The translations under genes were made by a program, and so were the position numbers. Positions 1-8,480 of a stretch of 22,500 nucleotides of DNA are shown here, one piece after another; position 1 is the stretch's first letter, and each line of letters starts with the position of its first letter. Where the stretch lies: NCBI GenBank assembly GCA_012295275.1, contig CM022667.1, positions 10,707,538 to 10,730,037 on the forward strand. The letters are read 5' to 3'. This stretch comes from Chrysomallon squamiferum (lineage: Eukaryota > Mollusca > Gastropoda > Neomphalida > Peltospiridae). The notes beneath the pieces are model-generated. The model was not told the origin of the DNA and did not search any database. It was given only the letters and a program-made list of their open reading frames with translations.

Positions 1-11
1 CTTGATGAGAG

Positions 12-250
12 GTGTGAATATATGTATATATGTGTTTGTGTATGGTATGTTGTATGTATGTAAGTATGTGTGTATGTTTGTATGTATACATTTCTGAATG
101 AATGAATGTATGTATGGTTGTGTTTGTTTCAATGTGTGTGTATGTGTATATATATGTGTGTATATATATATATTGTAAGTATGTATGTGTGAATGTGTGT
201 GTGTGTATGTTTGTATGTATGTATGAATGTGTGTGTGTGTACATATGTAC
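12..250. repeat. TG/TATG compound microsatellite
   Basis: Continuous alternating purine-pyrimidine sequence mixes TG, TATG and TGAATG words, with TATATA stretches near 147-173. It is interrupted rather than pure, as expected of an old array. Short reading frames through it are repeat translation. Confidence 0.95.
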
Positions 251-551
251 AAAAATATATAATAACTAATTATGATAAACAATTTAGACAAACTAGCTAG
301 TTTACATTTTGATAAATGTCCATTATACACAAGTACTCCTGAACTTCACTGAAATTTTCATCCCACTCATTTTATATTTTATCTCATCTACTTAGTCAAG
401 TGTCCATTACAGACAAGTTTAACAAAACACCAGACACTTTTAAATGAGCTATAAAAAAAGAAGAAAAACCCATTCTGTCCACTTTAACCAACATGTCCTT
501 TATAGTTCTGTACTCTCAACCTCATCATTTCATCTGTTTACCCTTTTTACT
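251..551. other. AT-rich low-repeat DNA, no gene seen
   Basis: No credible reading frame or RNA gene is visible. The only internal structure is an imperfect direct repeat, TGTCCATTATACACAAGT at 317-334 and TGTCCATTACAGACAAGT at 401-418 (16 of 18 positions identical, 84 bp apart). Confidence 0.6.
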
Positions 552-720
552 GCACCACAACAACTACAACAACAATAATGATGATGATGATGATGATGGC
601 AGTTGAAGAGGGCATATGGTGCATAAATCCCAGACAAAAATCTTGAGCCATTTTTCTTCTTCTTCTTAAAAAAATACAAAACAACAACATACACACACAC
701 AAAAAAAAAAAAAAATCCAT
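552..720. repeat. CAA, ATG, CTT and CA/A simple repeats
   Basis: CAA-like triplets (about 555-575) run into ATG triplets (about 578-598). After roughly 55 bp of ordinary sequence come TTC triplets (about 652-667), a short CA run and an A tract ending near 716. The minus-strand poly-His reading across the ATG array is repeat translation. Confidence 0.9.
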
Positions 721-755
721 CCAACAACCTTAAGTGGCCTTCTTATCAATATACT

Positions 756-761
756 TTTATT
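756..761 (-). other. possible polyadenylation hexamer, minus strand
   Basis: TTTATT on the plus strand reads AATAAA on the minus strand, about 390 bp downstream of the minus-strand stop codon at 1154-1156. It would fit the 3' end of a minus-strand transcript. The hexamer is frequent by chance in DNA this AT-rich, so support is weak. Confidence 0.12.
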
Positions 762-851
762 AACTGTACTCATTTGTCGTGACCCGAAACTATTTCTGCG
801 GAGCCCCATTTCGTCTCGGGTTAAAAAGATGGCGTGTGATTATGCCCCAAC

Positions 852-868
852 TTTTTTTTTTTTTTTTT
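852..868. repeat. poly-T run
   Basis: Seventeen consecutive T residues. Confidence 0.95.
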
Positions 869-928
869 ACCCCCTTTCAATATTTAGCCTGAGTCGTCTC
901 CTCCCCCCCTCTCTCAATCATCCGTTCA

Positions 929-966
<38 letters not shown>
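929..966. repeat. poly-T joined to poly-A
   Basis: Eleven T are followed immediately by 27 A. The junction is self-complementary and could fold into a short A:T hairpin. Such a tract is also a common site of assembly length error. Confidence 0.95.
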
Positions 967-968
<2 letters not shown>

Positions 969-1153
969 CGACACAAGGGTCTCTGACACTATATAAATTT
1001 CCAGTTCTGGGGTCGTGCTTTCTCGCCTTTTCTGATATTTCGCGATCGGCGTAACTCAATCAATTCCAATTACAAAATGATAACGAGCAGCGTTGCGAAG
1101 GAAGCAGAGACGGCAGCAACGTCTAAACGTTTTTGTTGAACGAGTGCTCTGCC

Positions 1154-1348
1154 TCATGCCAGATATTCGCCTAATTCGATTACATCATGGGTGCAAATGA
1201 TAACTCGCACATTCAGCGCCATCTTGAGTATCTCAAGAGGCAAGGGCAGGTAATCAAAGAACCAGCGGCAGCACCAAAGGGTTAAGCTCTTGAGTTTACA
1301 GAGTTTCTGATTTTTCAGCCTGATGAACTCTTCAGGGAAGCAAATCAT
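1154..1348 (-). CDS. possible coding fragment, LRR-like, unidentified
   Basis: This minus-strand frame of 64 codons from an internal Met to TGA is the only one in the window with mixed, non-repetitive composition typical of a folded protein. Residues around 18-30 (LKSLTLWCCRWF) fit the LxxLxLxxCxxF spacing of a leucine-rich repeat, and MICFPEEFIRL and LPLPLEIL resemble the turns of LRR proteins. A single repeat is not enough to name a family. The frame stays open upstream past 1440, reading through the A-box-like repeat into AT-rich sequence, so the Met may not be the true start. A TTTTACAG at about 1439-1446 (minus strand) could serve as a splice acceptor. A terminal exon, a decayed gene copy or a chance frame in GC-richer DNA are all possible. 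Confidence 0.2.
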   Translation of the reverse strand: MICFPEEFIRLKNQKLCKLKSLTLWCCRWFFDYLPLPLEILKMALNVRVIICTHDVIELGEYLA

Positions 1349-1364
1349 ACTTTGAGTTGCGAGC

Positions 1365-1740
1365 AGGGTGATGGTCCAGTGGTTAGAGAGGTTGTTGTGT
1401 GAGTTTTTTTCATGACTTGAGTAAATATGAATAAATGACCTGTAAAATAAATACGTATTTGTGATAAATTGTAGAATATAAAATAAAAATAAATATAATT
1501 AAAATTTTTGAAAATTATGAGAATGGTGTGACAGTCTAGTGGTTAGAGTGATTAGTGTGTTAGTTTTGATAAATAAGAATGATTGAACTGTAAAGAAATA
1601 CTTGCAGCAAACATTAACATATGAAAATTAATATAAATATAATTAAAATTTTAAAATAATAATAATAAAAATACAGTGATAGTCTAGTGGTTAGAGAGAT
1701 TGTGTAAGATATATGCTATAAAAATACCTTTAATAAAATA
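1365..1740. repeat. tandem repeat, ~150-160 bp unit, tRNA A-box-like core
   Basis: The core RGTCYAGTGGTTAGAG occurs at 1373-1388, 1533-1548 and 1681-1696, spacings of 160 and 148 bp. Each core is preceded by a GTGAYR-like lead, and the linkers share AATATAATTAAAATTTT (about 1493-1509 and 1636-1652). The core resembles the 5' end and A box of tRNA-derived SINEs of invertebrates (known family trait). No B box (GGTTCRANYCC) follows any copy, so these look like amplified fragments of a SINE head and not complete elements. A diverged relative may lie at 13774-13790. Confidence 0.75.
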
Positions 1741-1769
1741 ACAGAATTCACCAAAAATGTTTTGTGCTC

Positions 1770-2012
1770 TTAGTTCTTTTGGTTCTTTTTATTCCATCAT
1801 TTATCGTGCCCAGGTTTCTTATATTTCACCTTTTGTAACCCCTCCAAAAACCTTTACCCCTCTATCTTATTCCCCCATATTTCCCTCATTTTTTTTCTCA
1901 TGTCTCATTTTGTTTTCATTCCCATTTCTTAAAGGCCCAAGTTACTCACACACATCCCCCCCCTTTCATTTCTGTCCTCATCCTCTCACTCTCCCCCCAC
2001 CGTCGGTGTTAC
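1770..2012. other. pyrimidine-rich tract
   Basis: About 240 bp strongly biased to C and T on the plus strand, with several C runs (1951-1960 and 1993-1999 among others). It ends in GTTACAG followed by ATG AAA TGA at about 2013-2021. The junction looks like a splice acceptor but no reading frame continues beyond it. Confidence 0.6.
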
Positions 2013-2042
2013 AGATGAAATGACACATTCGGACCGAGTTTC

Positions 2043-2428
2043 TCAAGACTGTGTGTGTGTGTGTCCACTCTTAGTGGTCACTTTTGATTCGTGGTCTGAT
2101 CTGCAGATAGCCATCAGGATATTGGCAATTTTATTTTAGACAGATAGAGGATATTTAGTCGTATCAAGCGGGGGTCTTCGGTTCCTGGTCAGCAGACAGT
2201 TTGTGATGCCACATTCATTTGGCGCATAAAAAATCAATCTTTAATATAGCATCAGGGGTATTGCCGGGCAGAGTCAGTTAGGGTCAAATTCGCGGTGTAA
2301 TTTTCGTGGTAAAAACCCATTGTTATATTGCTTTCTCGTTTCCCCCCCAATTCCCCCTCCCTGTGTTTTTCGAGTCTCGGAGAAAGCTGAAGCCGATAAG
2401 ATGAGGAGGGTATGGAAATGAGGAAGAG

Positions 2429-2430
<2 letters not shown>
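2043..2430. promoter_or_regulatory. low-repeat block, candidate conserved noncoding element
   Basis: Apart from a short GT run (2051-2064) this is high-complexity DNA with scattered CpG. It holds words resembling developmental transcription-factor sites: CATAAAAAATCAATC near 2225-2239 (Hox/Pbx-like) and CCATTGTTAT near 2318-2327 (Sox-like). No frame is open across it. Regulatory function is inference; cross-species conservation would be needed to support it. Confidence 0.2.

Positions 2431-2466
<36 letters not shown>
2431..2466. repeat. (GT)18 microsatellite
   Basis: Eighteen uninterrupted GT units. Confidence 0.98.
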
Positions 2467-2469
<3 letters not shown>

Positions 2470-2569
2470 TGTGCAGAATTTGTTTTTGATATGGTTCTGG
2501 TGTGGATGGGTTAGTGGGATGTGACTGATTTTAGTGATGAATTTGTTATGGTGCTTAATTTGGACAGAA

Positions 2570-2612
2570 AGAGAGAGAGAAGGGCAGAGAGGGAGGGAAG
2601 GAGGGAAGGAGG

Positions 2613-2686
<74 letters not shown>
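2570..2686. repeat. GA/GGGA purine array
   Basis: Begins with interrupted GA and GGGA/AGGG units and becomes pure GA from about 2617 to 2686. The plus strand is all purine for long stretches, so it could form triplex DNA. The RERERE frame through it is repeat translation. Confidence 0.98.
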
Positions 2687-2689
<3 letters not shown>

Positions 2690-2744
2690 TGTTTCTAGTA
2701 TGTTTTTAGAAATATTGGGTTTCTTAATATGAATATTTGTGGTA

Positions 2745-3115
2745 TTGTGGTAGAGAGAGTGTAAGAGAAAGAATCTGGGAGTATCTGAGAAATATATATA
2801 TATATATTGAGAGAGAGAGAGATAGAGATAGAGATATTGATATAATTAGCAAAAGAAACAAACTGAGAACAAGTTTGAGACAACACAGTGAGGAATACAT
2901 TTAATAAAAAAAATATGATCATGAGAGACAAACAAAAATAAACAGTGAAAAAGAAAAATTACTTCTAAATCAGAGAGAGACAGACAGACAGACAGACAGA
3001 GAGAGAGGGATAGAAAGAGAAAGAAAGTCAAAGATTGAGAGAATGAAAACAAGAGAGGAGAGAGAGAGAGAGAAGGAATGACTGAGTCTGGGGAAAGGAA
3101 CAGAAAAGGTCAGAA
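2745..3115. repeat. degenerate GA/GATA/GACA purine-rich region
   Basis: Contains (AT)n at about 2792-2808, GAGATA units (2809-2835), GACA units (about 2978-3001) and dispersed GAGA and GAAA words to about 3075. The minus-strand frames here are Ser/Leu-rich shadows of the repeat. Confidence 0.9.
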
Positions 3116-3239
3116 ATAGCGACTGATTAACAAGTATAATGAGAGAATGGAATGATTCTGAAAGCTGTGTGTAATTGTAGAAAGTGAGTTTGTGGTAGAT
3201 CAATAAAGAATATTTAAACGGAGAAGGATTACTGGCAGT

Positions 3240-3382
3240 TTGTCTTAGATTCTTGAAATACTTCTGTTTCAGTAATTGAGTTTTATTCCATCTCCGTGGT
3301 ATTATTAAAATGGAGTCTTTATCTCGCGTCTTTATTAAGCTAAAAACAATGTTGCTGCTGCTCGACAGTAAAAACGCAGACT
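3240..3382. promoter_or_regulatory. low-repeat block before a G-rich tract
   Basis: High-complexity sequence with GCGTCTTTATTAAGC (about 3326-3340), whose TTTATTA core resembles posterior Hox/Cdx sites. No coding frame is visible. Regulatory status is a guess. Confidence 0.15.
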
Positions 3383-3423
3383 GGGAGGGGGGGTGAGTGG
3401 ACTGGGGGTGGGGGGGGGTAGGG
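3383..3423 (+). other. potential G-quadruplex
   Basis: Five G runs lie within 41 bp: 3383-3385, 3387-3393, 3404-3408, 3410-3418 and 3421-3423, with loops of 1, 10, 1 and 2 bases. This satisfies the usual four-run G-quadruplex pattern. Whether it folds in the cell is unknown. Confidence 0.6.
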
Positions 3424-3631
3424 AGTGAGAAAATGTTTGTGTTGTGGGTTAGGAGTGATTATGTTGGGGGGATTAGGAATGTGAAGGATGGGAATTTTTT
3501 TTTTTTTTAGATGGGGATGTTGCTTATGTAAGGAAACTGAGCATTGCTGGTAAATAAAAGAAATTCTTGTGCGTTTGTTAGCTTTAGAATTTATGTGATT
3601 CTTCTTAATATATGAATTTAGCTGTTTTGAA

Positions 3632-3656
3632 GAGAGAGAGAGAGAGAGAGAGAGAG
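3632..3656. repeat. (GA)n microsatellite
   Basis: About 12 GA units ending in GGAGAAAAA. Confidence 0.95.
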
Positions 3657-3694
3657 GAGAAAAATTAAAGAAACGTTCATTTAAATAAAATAAA

Positions 3695-3790
3695 GTTCAT
3701 TCTTTCTTTTCTTTCTTTCTTTCCTTCTTTCCTTCTTTAATTATTTTGCTAACTTTTCTTTTCTTTCTTAAATAATTTTCATTTTTCCTC
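3695..3790. repeat. TTTC/TTCC pyrimidine repeat
   Basis: CTTT and CCTT tetranucleotides predominate, densest at 3700-3740, then decay into ordinary T-rich sequence. Confidence 0.85.
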
Positions 3791-4085
3791 TAGTATTTTT
3801 ACGTCTGTGTTTATTTTAACAAATTTCTCATGGAGTACATTTCTGTAACATTTGTTTCAATTAGCGACTGTATAAGTTTCGGCTCTCAACTGTTTCTGTG
3901 CAAAAAGAATGGTGGGGGGGGAATGATCTGCAAGCCATCAAGTTATTTTTCAAAGACAAACAATTCTTGCAGCAATATGCCAAAGAATGTCATTTCCAAC
4001 ATCTGCAAGAAAAAGCTTATCAAAGGAGAACTCCAGTTGCTGGCTAAACTTATAACGTTACATAACTCAAAACCCTGGTAAAAAT
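3791..4085. other. AT-rich low-repeat DNA, no supported gene
   Basis: An 83-codon plus-strand frame begins at 3830, but it contains a Gly run from the G tract at 3912-3920 and no recognisable domain. I see no splice or promoter structure supporting it. Confidence 0.5.
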
Positions 4086-4330
4086 AATTCCAAACACATT
4101 TCTTCCAACAGAGTCGCCCCGCAAATTACTAAGGTGGTTTTCAGCCTCCTCCTACCTGTTTGTTGGAGAGGGGGGAGAGAGAGAGGGCGTGGGGGAGGGT
4201 ATCAATGCACTGGTCCTCTGTTTACTTTTAATTGGAATCACACTTATCCAGCCGGAAGAAAAATCTGGAAAGATTTAGACATCTGTGGCATATTGAAAAC
4301 ATAACCGACTCTTAATAATTTACTAAAGTA
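4086..4330. promoter_or_regulatory. low-repeat block around a G-rich tract
   Basis: High-complexity sequence flanks a purine/G-rich stretch at about 4164-4199. TTTTAATTGG (homeodomain-like) near 4226-4235 and CCGGAAG (ETS-like) near 4252-4258 are visible. These words are short and expected now and then by chance. Confidence 0.15.
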
Positions 4331-4839
4331 TTTATTTTTTTTATCATAACCAGGAGTAGAGATTTTTTTTTTGATTTCTTTCTTTCTCTCTCCTGCTCTT
4401 TTTTCTTTCTGGTCTCTCTCGCTCTCTCTCTCGCCTTCAAGAGATTATATATATGGACATCAAAGCCCTGTATAATATATTATCCTGGCGATTGTGTTTC
4501 GTTGTGGTAAGTGTGCGAAACAGCTGTCAGGTTTTGAGTGCAGAAATAACGGGCAAAGTTTCTCAAAATATTATCTATCGGCTGGGTTTCATTTTCAAAC
4601 ATCAGTTTTGAACTAATTTTTTTTTTTTTTTTTATTTTTTTTTTAAAAAGGGTACAGATGAAGAAAATATACTTTTTGTTGCAGATATGAAAGGAAACAA
4701 ATTGAGGAAAAAGATTTTTTTTTCTCCAACCCACATGTGATCTTTGAGAATTCTTCACCCCCAGCACATTGTTTGATTTATATTGCTCCCACATGCAGAT
4801 TTGAAATACAGACACACCTGCCTATATGTATATAACTAC
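4331..4839. other. AT- and T-rich DNA with homopolymers, no gene seen
   Basis: Contains T runs (4337-4342, 4362-4370, about 4618-4643), a CT-rich stretch (4375-4435) and a short TATATATA (4447-4454). A 111-codon minus-strand frame at 4480-4815 includes a poly-Lys segment from the T run and no domain; I do not accept it as a gene. Confidence 0.55.
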
Positions 4840-4844
4840 ATGCC

Positions 4845-5200
4845 TACTGCATACACACATACAAACACACACACACACACACACATACATTTATACATAT
4901 AAACACATACATACATACACACACACAAACATACATGCATTCTTACACACATACATACTTACACACATATATAAACACATAAACTCATACATACATACAT
5001 ACATAAATGCATACATGCATATTCATGTACTTACATACATACATACATACATACACAAACATATTGAAAGCATACATATTAATAAATTCTTACATAATAA
5101 ATAATTATGTATAAAATAATATATCTATGTGTGTGTTTGTGTTTGTAACTATATACACACACACACACAGGTACAAACACTTAAAATCACACATTTCATA
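4845..5200. repeat. CA/CATA compound array
   Basis: CA units (about 4863-4884) pass into CATA tetranucleotides through about 5060, followed by AT-rich spacer, a GT stretch and a CA run (5155-5169). GTGTTTGTA at 5139-5147 and TACAAACAC at 5172-5180 are a perfect 9-bp inverted repeat around the CA run. The Tyr/His/Thr-rich frame is repeat translation. Confidence 0.95.
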
Positions 5201-5640
5201 AATGTACAGAACAATAAAAAAACTATATAAAAGATATATTTATGTACTTGTTCTCAAAATAATCACACTAAATTGTAAAAACGACAAGAATAAAAAAATA
5301 TAATAATAATAATTTTTTTTTTTTTAAAAAACATTCTAAGATGAAAGATAGAAACTGATATTCAGAGAGAACTTTTGATGTCTGATATGCAAGTTTTACT
5401 ACGAAATAGGTATATAAATATGATTTCGCTGGGTAAAAAAAGTCCACGCTGACAGGTATAGAATATTTTATTGCTGTGTTTATTGCATTCATATCTCGTA
5501 TAGTATGAAATTGTCAAATGAGCAAGAGATTGTTTTTGTCATTGAAACAAGTCATTTCCTATAAATCAGAAAGAAATATATTTTAGAGGGTTTTTAATTT
5601 TGTTTTTTTAGAAATGTATAAAATATAACAAAACTGTTGT
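5201..5640. other. AT-rich DNA, no gene seen
   Basis: Ordinary AT-rich sequence with an AAT run followed by T12 (about 5300-5324). The 74-codon minus-strand frame carries a poly-Lys/Leu segment from the same tracts and is not supported. Confidence 0.5.
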
Positions 5641-5787
5641 CGAGTTTAAAAAAATAAATGGAAAGAATTGTGAATTTAAAAAAAATAAAATAAAATAAAA
5701 ACCAATGAATTAAAATAAAAATAATAAATATCTGAGGTTTAAAAAATAAAAATGAAAGATCTGTGAAGTTAAAAAAAACAGAAACAA

Positions 5788-5818
<31 letters not shown>

Positions 5819-6289
5819 AAATAAAAACAATGAATTAAAATAAATATAAAAAATGAAAAGACTTAATTTAAAAAATATTAATAAAATACAAAAAAAAAAA
5901 TAATAATAACAAAGAAACAAATAAAACAAAACTAACAATGGACAAAAATAAAAATAAAGATAAAATAATAAATACCTGAAATAATTAAAAAATTAAAACA
6001 GAACAAAAATAAAAATCAAAATACATAAAATACTATCATGAATTAAAATAAATTTAAATAAAAATTAAATAGAAAACAAATTGTTGAGCTTATTTTATTT
6101 CTTATTCTTTTTCTTTGAAAAACAACTTTTAAATTTAAATACAATGAAATAATAAGCAATTGTGAATTAAATAAATAAAAACAAAATAAAATATTGTGAT
6201 AAAATTTTTTTTTAAAAATGCAGAGTTTAAAAATGAAGCAAACATAAAACAACCATGAGTTTTCTACACAAATAAAAAATTATAAAAAA
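5641..6289. repeat. degenerate A-rich AAAT/AATAA array
   Basis: About 650 bp dominated by AAAT, AATAA and AAAATAAA words, with a clean (AAAT)n core at about 5785-5820. Phrases such as AATGAATTAAAATAAA recur near 5704 and 5829, suggesting an old tandem structure of longer period that has decayed. Confidence 0.7.
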
Positions 6290-6311
6290 TTAAATTTTTT
6301 AAAAAATTTAA
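6290..6311. repeat. 22-bp perfect palindrome
   Basis: TTAAATTTTTT is followed directly by its reverse complement AAAAAATTTAA, centred between 6300 and 6301. It sits at the end of the A-rich array, where base composition makes palindromes likelier. Confidence 0.8.
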
Positions 6312-6602
6312 CATAAAGGACTGCACCTGTGGATCCTATGAAAATAATGATGCATGGCATGAGTAATATGAAATAAAACTGCTCTTTCTTTTTAAGTTTT
6401 CTTATGGCCTATTTGGGAGGTTTATGGTTTCCATACTTTGGCTGAAACACGCATGCACCTGCAAAGACTGAAACGAATGTTAGATGGATGGCCTGTGCTT
6501 TTAAAAGACATTCTGATGTTTTAGTGTGACGTTAACTCAACTTGTAATGTGTAGGAATGACGTTTTTGATGTTTAAACATTCGTATTTATATGTGTTTGT
6601 GT
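6312..6602. other. low-repeat DNA, no gene seen
   Basis: Mixed-composition sequence without an open frame of interest. The ACCTG word occurs twice (about 6325-6329 and 6457-6461). Confidence 0.5.
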
Positions 6603-6604
<2 letters not shown>

Positions 6605-6674
<70 letters not shown>

Positions 6675-6720
6675 AGAGAGTGTGTGTGTATATGTGTGTG
6701 TGTGTGTGTATATGTGTGAT
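6605..6720. repeat. GA array joined to GT array
   Basis: GA units at about 6605-6670, with one AGAAGA interruption, lead through GAGAGAGTG into GT/TATG units to about 6718. Confidence 0.97.
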
Positions 6721-6899
6721 TTTCTGTCTATGTTTAGCTCTCTCTATTAAATATATATATATATTAATCTTTCATGAAATTCTTCATGTATGAAATTCCC
6801 ATCTTTTTTTAAATGAATAAATTTTATTTATGTATGTGGTTGGCAATAACTATTGTGAAAATCATTATTGTATATAGACAGATAAATGATGTATACAAG

Positions 6900-6901
<2 letters not shown>

Positions 6902-6930
<29 letters not shown>

Positions 6931-6945
6931 CTGTGTGTGTGTGTG
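6902..6945. repeat. (GT)n microsatellite
   Basis: About 22 GT units with one CT interruption near 6930. Confidence 0.97.
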
Positions 6946-6954
6946 AACAATTTA

Positions 6955-7430
6955 CTTTCCCTTTTCTTTTGCAAACTCCTACGTTTTTCTTTCAATCTTT
7001 CTTTCTATATCACTTTTCTTTCATCTTCATTGTTTTTGTCTTTCATCATTTCTCCCTTCTTTCCTGCTATATTTATTTATTTTTCTTTCTTTTGTTCTTA
7101 CTTTCTTTTCCTCTGTCTACATCTGGGTGCCCTTTTATTTACTCTGATATCAAATCTCTCAAACGTTTCACAAAATTATAACAAATGAAAATAATATGTT
7201 TTACTTCATTTATCCTTCTTTCTCTGTTTCTTTCTTTCTATCATTCTGATATCTTTATTTCTCTCTGTCTTATTATGTTTTATTCTTTCTTTAACTATCT
7301 CTCTAATTTTTATTCTTCCTATTTTTCCTATCTCTCAATCTTTTTCTCACTATCTCTCACTCACTGTCATTCTTCGTCTCCTTTCACTCTCTCTTTTTTC
7401 TCTCATTTTATTTTCCACCTTTCTTTCATA
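6955..7430. repeat. long degenerate pyrimidine (TTTC/TCTC) tract
   Basis: About 475 bp in which nearly all the plus strand is T and C, with TTTCTTTC, CTCTCT and TTATT words and no fixed period. Overlapping plus-strand frames here encode only Phe/Ser/Leu-rich sequence and are artefacts of composition. Confidence 0.8.
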
Positions 7431-7453
7431 TGAGTGCTTATGAATCTGCCTCC

Positions 7454-7482
7454 CCCCCACACACACACACACATGCACACAG
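7454..7482. repeat. C run and (CA)n microsatellite
   Basis: A short C run precedes about 11 CA units, with one ATG interruption. Confidence 0.9.
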
Positions 7483-7725
7483 TAATGTATGTACTTGCAT
7501 GTCTCTACTTGTTTTTATTATTCAGATTTTAAAACCAGGGACAAAAATATCATTTCCCATACTTCAATCTCTCTCTGTACTCTGTAAAGCATCTTGTGTA
7601 AAGCATCAGAGATATTAGTTCTCAATAATTCGTCTTCTCACATTAAATCATACAGGGTCACAGAGGTCAACAACCTGAAATGATCAAGCTTAAAAGTCAA
7701 CCATATTGGATTACATGAGGCCTTC
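7483..7725. other. low-repeat DNA, no gene seen
   Basis: Mixed sequence. TGTAAAGCATC is directly repeated at 7583-7593 and 7597-7607 (14-bp period, two copies). Nothing else stands out. Confidence 0.5.
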
Positions 7726-8040
7726 AGTGGGATTTAATATTTAAATTTTAATTTGATAATGCTCTTCATTAAAAGAGAATTATTAAATTTTTGAAAAGCC
7801 TTTGATAATTTTTTTTTTTTTTTTTTTTTTTTTAATTAAAAATTTAATTTATTATAACAGAGAGCATGAAGATATGTAATAGTATTTTATATGAAAAGGG
7901 CCTCATTTGGGATTCAATATTGAATGTGAATAATTTTTTTTGAGAATAAATGGTTTGATAAAGAATTTCAGTTTCATGATTTAATGTTGAATTTGAACAT
8001 TTATTGTAATTAGATTTCTTAAAATATATTTTTTAATACT
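7726..8040. repeat. degenerate AT-rich repeat with poly-T
   Basis: The phrase GGGATTTAATATTTAAATTT near 7730 recurs in altered form as GGGATTCAATATTGAAT near 7910 and TGATTTAATGTTGAATTT near 7978. Both 7700 and 7900 regions are preceded by GGCCTCA or GAGGCCT. A T run of about 25 (7810-7833) interrupts the first unit. This looks like two or three decayed copies of one sequence. Confidence 0.5.
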
Positions 8041-8224
8041 GAGAGAGAGAGACACACGTACACACAGAGAGAGTAATAATATAAATTATCCCATTTTGAT
8101 AATTTAATTTTTTCTCTCTCTGTCTCTTTGTATGTATCTGTACACAGCTTAAAGAGAAAGTTAAAAAATGAGACAATATCAGTGTTTCTTAATTTACTTT
8201 ATATAAATTTACATTTATCAAATG

Positions 8225-8257
<33 letters not shown>

Positions 8258-8290
8258 ACGCAGGCACACACACACACACACACATACACT
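8040..8290. repeat. GA, CT and CA microsatellites
   Basis: Short GA (8040-8051) and CA/GA (8052-8073) runs, a CT run (about 8113-8127), then a CA array at about 8224-8284 broken by AAACACACACGCAGG near 8250-8263. Confidence 0.9.
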
Positions 8291-8470
8291 TCATCCTCAC
8301 TTGGATTTTTGTTTACCCTAAACGTGCCTCAACGTTGCACCTGCAATGCCTGGCCAGATTTTCCCCATCAGAAAAATGATAATTAGTATGAAATGGTTTC
8401 TGTTTCAAGTTTTATTTGTCTGTGTACACCAAGAAGACAGACGCTGCCACGATGGTGATGTAGATATTTA
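8291..8470. other. low-repeat DNA
   Basis: Mixed composition with no convincing frame. Contains GCACCTGCAATGCCTGGCC near 8337-8355 and a CpG-containing stretch near 8440-8450. Confidence 0.4.
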
Positions 8471-8480
8471 ATAACTGGTG

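Larger units (their letters stand above)
760..1145. promoter_or_regulatory. CpG-bearing low-repeat block with YY1-like word
   Basis: CpG is visibly commoner here than in nearly all of the window (for example 778-834 and 1012-1144). AAGATGGCG at 826-834 matches the core of the YY1 motif known from animal promoters. Two short inverted repeats are present: ACCCGA 782-787 with TCGGGT 816-821, and CGTTGC 1091-1096 with GCAACG 1116-1121. The block is interrupted by a T run (852-868) and a T-then-A tract (929-966). It could be a promoter, a conserved noncoding element or the 3' UTR of a minus-strand gene; the sequence alone cannot decide. Confidence 0.25.

Noticed and set aside
2521-2709. Arg-Glu-rich frame (and matching frames at 6557, 14579, 17875, 17931, 19013, 22239)
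   Set aside because: These are translations of GA/CT microsatellites and appear on whichever strand and phase the repeat allows.
4480-4815. 111-codon minus-strand frame
   Set aside because: Contains a poly-Lys stretch from a T run, no domain, and lies in AT-rich DNA.
6813-7188. Two overlapping plus-strand frames of 93-122 codons
   Set aside because: They consist of GT-repeat Val-Cys followed by Phe/Ser/Leu from a pyrimidine tract, and are open in two phases at once.
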